Source of the DNA: Zymoseptoria tritici IPO323
Taxonomy: Eukaryota > Ascomycota > Dothideomycetes > Mycosphaerellales > Mycosphaerellaceae
Assembly: GCF_000219625.1 (NCBI RefSeq)
Contig: NC_018216.1
Span: forward strand, 1,426,001-1,490,000
Direction of reading: 5' to 3'
DNA length: 64,000 bases
Part shown: positions 32,034 to 41,677 of the stretch, one piece after another
How positions within the stretch are numbered: the stretch's first letter is position 1
Layout: each line of letters begins with the position of its first letter
Program-made: the position numbers and the translations under genes
Notes under the pieces: model-generated
What the model was told of the DNA's origin: nothing
The model's input: only the letters and a program-made list of their open reading frames with translations
Database searches by the model: none

Positions 32034-32736
32034 ATGGCAAGCTTGTTCGAAGAAACGTCTCGCCCGCCCAGGTAAGTAGGCCTCGCTCGACAGCAGACAG
32101 CAACTTGGCTGAATATTTGCGCTCAGGGACTCCTTCACTGGCGACCTCGTTCAAATTGATGTCGGCCCGAAGAACAATCGCAGCACTTTCCGCGTCCACA
32201 AAAATGTCCTTTGCCACTACTCGGGATACTTCACAGGTGCGCTGAATGGGAAGTTCATCGAAGCCACGACAAAGCGCATCGACCTTGCGGCAGAAGACCC
32301 CGGAATCTTCACCATCTTCGTCTACTGGCTATACAGAGGCTGCATACCGCCCCCTGGGGAAGGACTCGACTACACAACGCTCTGCAAGCTCTGGGTTTTC
32401 GGCGATGCGCGCAGCGTTCCGCTTCTACAAAATGCGGCGATGGCATTGCTGATTCGTCGGGCAGCGACGACGCGGTCTGCGCCATCGAATTCGGTCGACT
32501 ACATCTATTCCAACACGATGCCTGGCTCACCGCTACGTCGGGTGCTGATTGATCTTGTGAAGAAGGTTGCTGGACGGAAGATCCTTCCAAGTGCAAAGGA
32601 GTGGCCAAAGGATGCGCTTCTCGATTTGGCGGAGGCTGTTTGGACAGATGGGTCGGTCATGACCGCTACGGTGGCCCTTGGTAGTTTCAAAGCGAAGGAC
32701 TATTACGTTACCGAGAAGAGTGAAAGTACTGCATAG
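32034..32736 (+). CDS. BTB/POZ domain protein, 215 aa
   Basis: Exons 32034-32071 and 32127-32736. The BTB fold is clear: DLVQIDVGPKNNRSTFRVHK, then NVLCHYSGYFTGALNGKFIE, FTIFVYWLYRG and YTTLCKLWVFGDA. The C-terminal block SNTMPGSPLRRVLID is typical of fungal BTB proteins. Such proteins work as dimerising adaptors; no partner can be inferred. The 55-bp intron has a GTAAGT donor. The gene lies 545 bp before another BTB gene on the same strand, with shared spacing and motifs (VCHYSGYF), so the pair probably arose by local duplication. Confidence 0.85.
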
Positions 32737-33281
32737 CATCGGGCCAGACGACGTTGTAGTGGCGGTGATGGCGAGACAGGGGACAGCAGGATGATATGTC
32801 TGGAACGAGCCCACGAGGAGGGCCGTGGGCGAGTATGGCATCTCTGATTCTGATCAGCTCCGTAAGTCAGCAATTCTCTCCTGTTGTTTCACTCGCTATG
32901 TCCCTCTCCTGTCGTTTAGGAAGTTGGTCTTCTCTTTCGTGAGACATTTCACGTGCGTGCACTGCCGAACTGTCAGTCGTGGCCGCGCAAGAGCAGGATC
33001 GCTTCATCACTTCACCACTTCACCACACTCTTCAGCTTCGTCACAATCAACGCCTCACCATGTGAAGACTGCGACAACTGAACACATCAGAATTCGATTA
33101 CCTACACTGCCATTCACAACATCATTTCTCCACGACTCCCGTGAAGCTCAAAACGTCGTTGCTGGCTACTGGCATCTCATACCCATGGCACCGCCTTCGG
33201 TCCGTGGCAAAGGTCCGACTTCGTCAGTATCTTCACGACTCAGCATGACTTCCAACACACGCTGACATTGATAACAGGGAG

Positions 33282-33785
33282 ATGTACGATGAAATCGTGG
33301 AAATTACCGTTGGCATCGGCAAGAGCAAGAAGACATTCAAGGTGCACAAGGGGATCGTCTGTCACTATTCCGGATATTTCGACAAGGCCCTGAACGGTGA
33401 CTTCAAGGAGGGGAAGACCGGCAAAATAATGCTACCAGAAGAAGAGGTCGGACTCTTCCAGCGCCTTGTCCACTGGCTGTACAGCGGCGAGATCGAACTC
33501 GAAGCTCTGGCTGAGAACGGATGGGATAGTATGCTCTCCAGGCTGTGGGTGCTTGCGGATCGCAGGGACATTCCGCTGTTGATGAACATGTGCATTGATG
33601 CATTGCTCGGTCGCATTGCCCAGAAATGGGAAGTTCCGAACGGCTCCGTGATGAACCGGGTCTACGAGAATACCATGGAAGGTGATGCTCCCTCGCGGTG
33701 TCACGGGACTGTACATTCTGAGTCATCTAGGTATAGTTTTGTTGACAGCCCGAGCTGCCATATTTTCTCGACTGCTGACACTTAG
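33282..33785 (+). CDS. Short BTB/POZ domain protein, 167 aa, C-terminus possibly truncated
   Basis: The frame starts MYDEIVEITVGIGKSKKTFKVHK and continues with the BTB signature GIVCHYSGYFDKALNGDFKEG, FQRLVHWLYSG and LWVLADRRDIPLLMN. After VYENTMEG the usual LRRLLVD block is missing and the tail is Ser-rich without similarity, so a frameshift or missed exon is likely here. An acceptor-like site (CTGACATTGATAACAG) ends at 33277, just before the start codon. None of the donors after the ATG at 33185 keeps the frame, so this is probably a 5'-leader intron. The gene is probably the sister of the BTB gene at 32034. Confidence 0.65.
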   Translation: MYDEIVEITVGIGKSKKTFKVHKGIVCHYSGYFDKALNGDFKEGKTGKIMLPEEEVGLFQRLVHWLYSGEIELEALAENGWDSMLSRLWVLADRRDIPLLMNMCIDALLGRIAQKWEVPNGSVMNRVYENTMEGDAPSRCHGTVHSESSRYSFVDSPSCHIFSTADT

Positions 33786-33805
33786 AATTTCTCTAGTCGC
33801 ACAGC

Positions 33806-33910
33806 ACCACAACATCTTCACACTTCACCTGGGCACACTCTTTACATTTCTCACCAACACCACAACAATTTCACACTTCACTTGGGCACACTCTTTACAT
33901 TTCTCACCAA
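33806..33910 (+). repeat. 53-bp tandem duplication in a 5' leader
   Basis: 33806-33858 and 33859-33910 are near-identical (ACCACAAC, then TCACACTTCAC and GGGCACACTC, then TCACCAA). The second copy ends nine bases before the start codon at 33920, so the duplication lies in the promoter or leader of that gene. Confidence 0.9.
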
Positions 33911-33919
33911 GCAGCTACG

Positions 33920-35320
33920 ATGTCGAAGTCACGGCGAACATTCAGCGGCAACGACCCGCTCATCCCATCGACACCAGCCGCGGGCACCATTCGCGCAAGT
34001 CAACGTCGCCTGCAAAATCATTCGAGCGAGAATTCAAACAGCTCCAAGTCCACCACAGCCCCCGGTGATCTCGCCAGCTTCAACTTCAGCAACACATCCA
34101 GTCCTGGTACCGATATCACAGATCCGGATGATCACGCCTCTGTGCCTGTCGAACTTGAGTCCGAAGCTACGCTCACATTCTTCGGTCTCAACGATGCACG
34201 CGCTCACCAATTCTGGGCTAAATGGATCGCAATAAATCAGACGTACTACAATGGAGATTTCTGTCGCTTCACCTGCGACTCATTCTATAACTGTGTCGAA
34301 CTAGAAGGTAGCGTCGAAGGAGAAAGCGAGGAGGAATGGCGCACCTATCTCCGCAAGATTGGCATCAACGAAACACTCGTCAGTGGCCTCGCGGACCGAG
34401 GAGAAGCTTTTGATGACATCCGCCTGACACAGTCTCCAGCATCGTGGGTCAACGATGTGATTGAGGCGAAATGGGAGTGGCTCCTGGAGGTACACAAGAG
34501 AAGCGATCTGCGAGGTAAAGGTGGCATAGATGTCTCAGCACCTGGCAATCGCAATGCAATCCGCGTGCATGCCTTGACGGAAATTGAGCTCGACAAAGAT
34601 GCTGATGTGGAGAAAATACTCTGGTCGTACGAAAACAGCAAGCCGATGAACGAGTCAGGCGAGCTTCTTAAGCTCAATCACATCCCACTTTGGAAAGGCG
34701 TGCTGCGTGTTAGAGCTGAACATATGTGGGCTGGACCGCTGCGCACTGGGACTTTCAGCCTCGCCAACGTGGGAAGCAGGCCCGCAACAGATTTTGCGGC
34801 GAAGAAGGGAGCACAGTACTGGACGCCCGACTTGGAAGCAGCACAGCACTACGCAAACTATGCTAAGAAAGCAGTCGCGCCGGCTGGCGTCTGTCTCGTC
34901 CGCCTAGAGCTGCCAAACAAGCTTCTCAAAGACATCTCCCGAAAACGCCTTGTCTATCCGACTGAAGACTGGAAGCGAGTTGTCTACTACTCTCGCCGCA
35001 GCAAAGAGATCGAGCCATACGATCTAGCGGATAAAGTTCGCGACACCATACTTCTCGTCGGCGATACTGCAACCAAGCCCGAGGAAGTGTACGGCAAAAT
35101 GGAGAGTTGGGAGGCGATCAAGGACAAGCACACTCTCAGACTGAAGTCTGGTCGACTCGTCACGCAGTTTGTTTGGGGTCATGGCCGTTACAGCAAGCCG
35201 TTCGAGGCCGAGCTTGATAAGCTCGAGAGCAAGATCACCATCCGCGACGTGAAGTATCCTCAGCGCCTGCTGCCAGCGATCAACCTCGAAGAACACCGCA
35301 AAGAATATGCTTTTACTTGA
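33920..35320 (+). CDS. Hypothetical protein, 466 aa, possible ADP-ribosyltransferase-like segment
   Basis: A single exon. The N-terminal 70 residues are Ser/Asn/Thr-rich and disordered. The rest looks folded and is not one I can name. At about residues 285-325 the segment FSLANVGSRPATDF, then GAQYWTPDLEAAQHYANYA and VCLVRLELP, has the order strand, Tyr-containing 'trap' helix, strand. This order recurs in ART-fold proteins such as DUF3990-like families. The match is by eye and weak; key catalytic residues cannot be assigned. No signal peptide or membrane helix. The 53-bp duplication just upstream may affect its expression. The frame is long and unbroken, and codon use fits neighbouring genes. 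Confidence 0.75.
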   Translation: MSKSRRTFSGNDPLIPSTPAAGTIRASQRRLQNHSSENSNSSKSTTAPGDLASFNFSNTSSPGTDITDPDDHASVPVELESEATLTFFGLNDARAHQFWAKWIAINQTYYNGDFCRFTCDSFYNCVELEGSVEGESEEEWRTYLRKIGINETLVSGLADRGEAFDDIRLTQSPASWVNDVIEAKWEWLLEVHKRSDLRGKGGIDVSAPGNRNAIRVHALTEIELDKDADVEKILWSYENSKPMNESGELLKLNHIPLWKGVLRVRAEHMWAGPLRTGTFSLANVGSRPATDFAAKKGAQYWTPDLEAAQHYANYAKKAVAPAGVCLVRLELPNKLLKDISRKRLVYPTEDWKRVVYYSRRSKEIEPYDLADKVRDTILLVGDTATKPEEVYGKMESWEAIKDKHTLRLKSGRLVTQFVWGHGRYSKPFEAELDKLESKITIRDVKYPQRLLPAINLEEHRKEYAFT

Positions 35321-35566
35321 AGCATCCACCAAGCAAACGGCACGCTATATGATCTCGAGCTTCAATTGGCACAAGATCTCCTCCTGGTGGCGTGGGAGAT
35401 GGACGACGCGAGAAGTCTAGCAAAGTGATCAAGTGATTTCACATAAAAGCAGATGCTTCTGAAAGACCGCTTCTCAAGCATGATAGAACGAGACACACAA
35501 CTAAGAAGTCTTCCATCTAAGACCGATCATCAGCTTCATCCCCCTGTGCACCACGTCGTTGCATAC

Positions 35567-35930
35567 TCACTGTCCAGCATTCTCCGCTCCCTTTCCAACA
35601 GACTTCGCTCCATCCTCAAGCCCACCAGTCACAGACTGAAGTCCATCACCCACAGCCTTCGTACCCGTCGTAGCTACACAAACCCAATCAGTATCACAGT
35701 CACCATCTCATATTCCGAACAAACTCTTACAGTTGATCGTCTCCCCAACTCCGCGACCAGCAGCTCCAACTACGCCGCCGGCGGCTTTGGTGAGGCCTCC
35801 GGTCAGGTTTCCGAGCTAAGAGGAAATCAGTATGCTGTAAAAGACAATGGAGATGGATGGAGTGTACAGTGGAAGTGACGGCTTTGGCGGCTCCTTGAGC
35901 GCCGTTGTTGTTTTGCTCTCCGACTGGCAT
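35567..35930 (-). CDS. Small Gly/Ala-rich hydrophilic (LEA-like) protein, 84 aa
   Basis: Three short exons on the minus strand, 35930-35868, 35815-35731 and 35673-35567 (63 + 85 + 107 = 255 nt). The introns are 52 and 57 bp with GT-AG ends. The protein starts MPVGEQNNNGAQGAAKAVTS, continues with GGLTKAAGGVVGAAGRGVG and ends with GGLEDGAKSVGKGAENAGQ. The repeats of G-x-x-x-A/V and amphipathic periodicity resemble small fungal LEA-like or stress proteins. A longer plus-strand frame (35453-35878) overlaps it and is judged a shadow: it is Ser/Arg-rich without domain features, while the minus-strand exons join in frame with clean splice sites. Confidence 0.75.
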
Positions 35931-36687
35931 GGTTGTGGTGGGTTGGTTTGATCTGCAACTCAAGTCAGCGTGCATAAGGATTTGGTGTAGTTGAGACCTA
36001 CAATTTGCGGGTTAGAGTTCGATCTTGTTACTGCGAGTGTGTGTTGAGCTCGAGTGAGGATATATTTCCTTTGAAGGATCCTGCAAGGCGACAACACTGC
36101 CTCATGATACGTCATAGCCATGACGTCGAACGCAATGTACGCATGCAGTAAGACGTATGTTGATCATCAAACTTGGATATCAACAATGGATCCAGGACAA
36201 ACCCTTGTCAGTCAACCACTTCGAAGCAGTGGTTGCAGTAAACTGGGAAAACGCAGCTAGCGCCGTCTTGCCAAACTCTATCCCACTCCCTCCTTCCTAA
36301 AAGGGTCAAAACCTCACTGAGAGAAAGCCAGGGTGATGCGGTCCAAGACTTCGACGGGAGACCACTCCAAAGGTCAAGGTGAACAATAAGAGTAAGGAGA
36401 TAGTCGTGTATTCATGCTGCTGCATATATATCGTTCAATTGCGATCGGAGAATTGTCGTTGCTCAATTGTCGTGTTGCGCACTGTTTATGGCCAGCCTGT
36501 TGATACTGCCCGTGCCAATAATCAACCAACGCCTGCCGAAAGAAAACCCAGAACCATGACCACTAGGATCCCAGTGGTTGCGAAAAGGATGTAATCCAAA
36601 ATAGTAGCAGAAATCCGAGCAGTGTTCGTCATTCCGTTCATCGCCAGCCGTTCATCATCGTGATTCATCCAACAGATTAGTCGTCTC
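35931..36687. other. Intergenic region
   Basis: No gene supported. It holds the promoter of the LEA-like gene on the left and the 3' end of the Rid1-like gene on the right. Confidence 0.5.
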
Positions 36688-39332
36688 TCATCCAAGCCAT
36701 CCATCATCATCACCTCCGTCCCTCCTACCACCGAGATCCAACTCCAGTCTTGGCGACTGTGTCTTCACCTCCTCCAGCTTCGGCGCCTCATCACCCTTCT
36801 TCTTCTTCGGACTCGAGCTCCTAGCTCTTATTGCCTGTTCAGCAACCTCGTCATCCGTCGGCCCCTCCCTCACAAATCTTGTATCCCAATCATCCTCACT
36901 CGCAGCGGCGACCCAAGCTCTCAATCCATCGTGCACGCCAGAGTAGAATTTCTCTTTACACGTCCGTAGAACCGCGCCGCAGACTTTCTCGAAACCGCTG
37001 GCTTGTAGCTCACGACGGAGATCGTTGCGAGCGGTGGAAGTGGGCAGAGAGGCGAGGAGGCCGTTAAGGAGGTCGAGATGGGCTGTCATGTAGGTCGTTG
37101 CGTCCCATTCTACGCCGCCGATGTAGGGTGCTGCAGGCACGGGAGGGCGGGCGCCGGGGAAGTGACGTTGGGTGTAGGTCGCCGCGAGGATGTCAGTACG
37201 GTCAGAGGGAGATTCGAAAGGGTCTGAGGTGGTTGGCCTGGGAAGTGGTACGACGTTGAGGTGGTGAAGGAAGATCCAGAAGACTTCTTTGGTGACGTTG
37301 CTGACTTCTCGCGACCAGTTCTTGTACGGTCGAGGAGTGTGCATTGTGAGGACGAAGGCGACTGGCAGGTCGGATTCCGGAGCTGGACGAGCGCTCAGGT
37401 AGGCGAGGATGCGGCGAGAGCGGTGTTCGAGGGCGGTGACAGAGTAGTCTGTCGCAGTTGAGAGGAATGTGACTAGAACATGTTAGCGGGTGCCGTGATC
37501 ATGATCGTCGGAAGATACTGACAGAGAATGTTGATGATGATGGTGCGGGTAGAGTACTCGGCGGGTCCTTTCTTCTCATCATCAAACAGCATTGCCAACA
37601 GAGCTGGGAACAATTCATCGGCGACCTGATCAAGCTCTGCCATTGCACGCTCAGTCGTGCACAGTCCCTTCAAGCACAGCAAGGTTTCATGTAAGAGCTG
37701 ATCCTCATGCTCCTCTCGCCACTCAATCGCCATGGTTCTGTTCAGCAGTCCGATGATCTCCGACATACCGCGTTGAGAGATGAAGCTATCAACCCACGCC
37801 ACAGTTTCGTTACGCAGCAGGATACGCAGCTTGTGGAGACGGCCAACTTCAACTTTCGTCGGGTCTTGATGCTTCCGAAGGTACGTGATGTAGTCTGCGG
37901 GATTCGTAGGTGGAGCAGCTTTGCGACCAAACGATCCGCTGATCGGAGTGGTAGGCGTTGATTGAGGATTGTGGGAGCCTTCCTTCGGAATATGAATCGA
38001 AGTCGGGCGACCTTTACTTTGCGATCTTGGCTTCTTGGTCGGCGAGCCTTCACTCTTGTCCTTACGATCGCCTCTTGAGAATGTGAAAGTTCTGCTTCGA
38101 GGTCGAGATCGCTTCGTCGACTTGCTGTCGTCTTCTTCGTGCTCCTTGATGTCCACAGCCTCCTCAACGACAGCCGTATTGCTTTTCAGCTTGGTCGTAT
38201 CGCCATTGAGAGTGCCGACCGGAGTACTCCTCGCCGTCTTTGCCGCTTCCTGATCCTGTCGAACGAAGTCTGCTTTGACGCGGAGCGTCAATGTTCGCAT
38301 TTTCTGCCGCATCGGTTCTGGGATGTTCCGCGAGACCAGTACATTCTCGAATGCCTCTTCTACAGTCTTGGGGTTGAGAGGTGCCTCTTTCTTCTCACTC
38401 TGAGACTTGTCCTCGTTTGTCTTCCCTTGGAAAGCGGCAACAGCGGCCATCACTCGACCACCTCTTTTTGCGATGCTCAGCTTCGCTTTGGCCGGGTCCT
38501 CCGCACTACTTCCACTTGTTTTGCGGTCCTCGACGTTTCGCCTAAGGAATCTCGACTTCTCCACCGAAGCCCTGCCATCACCTTGCTCTTGAACGGTCCT
38601 CCGTCCCGAATCCTCCGATCTCCTCACGTCCGTGCTGGGTCTCTCACCACTGGCTCTCCTCCCAAACGCCCCAACGATAGCCTCGGAGCTGAAATAGCCA
38701 CTCCGTGGTCGAGCTTTGCCCAATGTTGGTCGAAGAGTTGGTTGCTCGATTGTGCCGTTGAAGTTGCGCTGTTTGCTCGGAGAGTACTCCTGTGGTGTGT
38801 ATCTCGCGATTTCATCCCGGACGCTGCGAGAGGACTTGCTGTCAGAGCTCTCTGGGCGCGAGTTAGGACTAGCGAATTGTGCCCATATCGGGGTCGGAAC
38901 CTGCCCGTCGCTCGAATTCGGAGGACTTTTGTTCTCTTTGTCCTTACCCATAGTGGCTGTGGTGGAGAGATCCTTGCTTGAGCGATTTAGTCGGGCAAAC
39001 ACAGCTGCCAGGTTCGAGGATGATTTGGACGTCTTGAGACCATCTTTCACAGTCTTGATCTTCGAGGGTGACTTGTCGCCTTTCCGCGAGGATTTGGACG
39101 GAGAAGATGGCGGTGACTGAACATTGTTTTGCCGCTCTCCCAGCACGCCTCTTGTGCTTGCTCCTTGTGAGTCGTCCGCGGGTCGAAGTGGAACGGTCCT
39201 GGTGTGACTGTGCGCTGAAGTCAGGCTGGATTCTGGGGAGATCTGCCTTGACTTGGAGGAGACCAATGAGCGTAAGATGCCTGATCTGGACGAGGCATTG
39301 CGCCGGTGGCTGGCTGGCGACTTGGTGTCCAT
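36688..39332 (-). CDS. Rid1-like GTPase-binding protein (formin GBD/FH3-type region)
   Basis: Exons on the minus strand, 39332-37523 and 37472-36688, give 864 aa; the 50-bp intron (donor GTCAGT, branch GCTAAC) joins IIINIL to FTFLSTATD. The first 450 residues are Ser/Lys/Arg-rich and disordered with many possible phosphorylation sites. The folded part starts about NPADYITYLRKHQDPTK, continues with LHKLRILLRNETVAWVDSFI and LLCLKGLCTTERAMAEL, and looks like the Diaphanous-type GTPase-binding/armadillo region. No FH1 proline stretch or FH2 domain follows, so it is not a formin. Fungal proteins of this layout are annotated Rid1, presumed Rho-type GTPase partners in polarity or septation. That function is family-based inference. 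The acidic C-terminus is preceded by a KKKK run. Confidence 0.75.
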
Positions 39333-39817
39333 GGTGGGTGCTGAGGACGAGGAAGAGTAGAGCCAGGCTGGACTACTGGAAAGAGGAAGTAGTCGGCGGA
39401 TGGGCCACTAGTTTGAAGTAGTTCGACAGTGGTGCCCTGGCTTGCTTCACGCGCATGATTGTTGATTCCTAGGGTTGCTATAGTAACATATTTCAAGGAT
39501 TGTTCTCTCTCCATTCTGCACGACTCCATCATTCTCGTCGTGCATCCCGTCCCATCCAGTCAACATCCGCATATAATAGCATTGACTGCATACCTTATCA
39601 TTTGCAGGCCGTGTTTCGTTGTCATGTGGAAACAACAGGGCGATGCGAAGGGATTGTGGTCTCCAACGGAGATAGCTATTTCAATCGCCGACGATCAGCA
39701 TGCAACGTCATGGAGGTGAAGTCAGTCAACGGCAACACGGTTCACGATTCTTCTGTAAGTCATACATCACTTCTTTTCCTCCTCACAATAGCAGAAACAC
39801 AAGAACTATCATCAGAA
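39333..39817. other. Divergent promoter between Rid1-like gene and dehydrogenase
   Basis: Contains a likely 5'-leader intron of the dehydrogenase (GTAAGT donor near 39754, CAATAG acceptor near 39791). Using it as a coding intron would shift the frame relative to the ATG at 39818. Confidence 0.4.
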
Positions 39818-40891
39818 ATGGCACCTCCCACAGCAGTCTTCCGACAAGGAGCCACTGCTCTCATCACCGGAGCTGCTTCCGGCGTCGGTCTCGCCGTGGC
39901 CAAACTGTGCGCAGCTAAGAGCATGAATCTGATCCTGGTCGATAACAACACCTCCAAGCTCGAAGAGGCCAAGTCAGCAATCTCCACCTCCGGAACAGTC
40001 GAAAGCCATTCCTTGGATGTGTCCTCCCTCTCCGACTGGTCCAGCTTGAAGTCCAGCGTCGAGAAGGATGGCCGCAAGCTCGACTTCCTCCACCTCAATG
40101 CCGGCATTGGCTTGAAGGGCGACTGGACCGACAGCTCGTACTTCCAGAAGATCTTCGCTGTCAACTACTTTGGTGTCGTCAATGGCATCAACACATTCTA
40201 CCCGCACTTTGACGGCAACAAGGGCGAGCAGAAGGCTATTGTCATCACGGGGTCCAAGCAGGGCATCTCTTGAACTGTAATGTGTGTGTTGATACAGATA
40301 CAGAAGAGAGTTGCTCGATAAGCGAGCAACTCGACTAAGTAACCTTCTACCTCTCTTTCCGTTTGCAGAACGGGCCCTTTATCCTCTTTGTAGAGGATGC
40401 CGTTTGCAGAACGGTTAAAGGTCCTTTATCGAGGTGAGGAATGAGAGTCTTCTTTCAACAGCATCACCAATCCTCCTGGTAACGCGGCTTACAATGCTAC
40501 CAAGAGCGCAGTCAAGACGACGGCAGAGCACCTTCACTTCGATCTCGCCAAGTCCAGCCCTTCCACATCCGTTCACCTTTTGGTTCCGGGCTGGACATTC
40601 ACTGGCTTGACCGGTGGCGGAAACATGAAGGAGAAGCCAGATGGCGCCTGGTCAGCCGACCAGGTCGCCGACTTTCTCTACAAGAAGATGGGTGAGGACA
40701 AGTTCTACGCCATCTGCCCGGACAATGACGTCGACTGGGAGACGGACCGCAAGCGCATGATGTGGACTATGGGTGATGTCGTGTACGAGCGCAAGCCGCA
40801 GAGTCGGTGGTTGGACGAATTCAAGGAGGAGTCTACCGAGACTATGAGCAAGATGAAGCTGGGCGCGAAACAGCTCGGTAGCACATCATGA
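39818..40891 (+). pseudogene. Short-chain dehydrogenase/reductase split by a 193-bp insertion
   Basis: Coding parts 39818-40267 and 40461-40891. The first has the Rossmann motif ITGAASGVG, the NAG motif (LNAGIG) and ITGSKQGI, which contains the catalytic Ser. The second resumes ITNPPGNAAYNATK with the YxxxK pair. Without the insertion the two halves join exactly as in related enzymes. With it, the frame meets TGA at 40271-40273, six bases after the break. No GT-AG pair removes the insertion in frame while keeping the Ser. The nearest in-frame option (donor GTCCAAG near 40251) deletes SKQG including the catalytic Ser. The gene is thus either broken or rescued by non-canonical splicing. The acceptor side (TTCTTTCAACAG) looks spliceable. 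Substrate unknown. Confidence 0.7.
40268..40460. mobile_element. 193-bp hairpin-rich insertion flanked by GCATC
   Basis: The direct repeat GCATC at 40263-40267 and 40461-40465 flanks the segment; removing the segment plus one repeat restores the dehydrogenase frame. The ends are imperfect inverted repeats (TCTTGAAC and, on the other strand, TGTTGAAA). Inside are a perfect 10-bp stem (GAGTTGCTCG, 40308-40317, with 40323-40332), two copies of CCGTTTGCAGAACGG (40359 and 40400), each itself a small hairpin, and ATCCTC...GAGGAT between them. It could be a MITE-like element or an introner-type insertion. Confidence 0.6.
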
Positions 40892-41677
40892 GCAGGATGG
40901 CCATCGCTCTGTTGTGCTCTGTTGATCGCAACGAACACTGAACCAGTAGTCGACAAGTGGCTGGACCTTCTACAAAAAGTGTGCCAAATCGCTCTCTACC
41001 AATACTTACCACAGAACCGTCCTGCTGATTTAACGATATGGTCTTTGGCGAAGCTCTCTGAGAACTTGCCGTCAGCCGCAACGTTGGCTACAGGTGGCAG
41101 GTGGCCTGATCGCGGGAATGTACTGTATACCTTAGGTTGTACCCTGAACATGAGCCCTCGCACCCCACCGAGAAGACACCTTACGCCTGTTGCCACGCAG
41201 TAACAGAATGTTGTGCAATTACTCACACACGCGACCACGATGAGCATTTCCAAGATCCCAAGACTGCCGCTCGCAACGAACAAACCGAAATGCTTGGAAA
41301 GCCTCTGTCGTACCCACGTGCTCGCAGCCGACATGGCGCTAACACATGCTAGATCGAATTTGCCGCGGTAGCGAGCCTTGGCTCCGCCCTAGACAACAAC
41401 CCAAACCCTCATCTCACCTCTCACAACCGCATCCTTCACTGGGTCGTATCTTCTAGCGATCTGCACAATTCGGGATGTCTTCAGTTAGCTCGGATTGGCA
41501 GAATGCCTTGCATACTGTCGGAGGTACAAGATCGACGTCTTTCTCGCACGCGACCCTGAATTCTTCTATACTCTTTCCTCACTCCTTTTGTCTACCTGAC
41601 GCCCTTCTACCACACCACGACTGATCAACTCCTCCACCCTGGAAAGCGAACACCTCCTCTCCCGAGCCAGCTTCAAA
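40892..41677. other. Intergenic region upstream of MFS transporter
   Basis: No supported gene. The last 250 bases are C/T-rich and probably promoter plus leader. Confidence 0.5.

Noticed and set aside
35453..35878. 141-codon plus-strand frame
   Set aside because: Antisense to three cleanly spliced exons of a small LEA-like gene; composition Ser/Arg/Leu without features.
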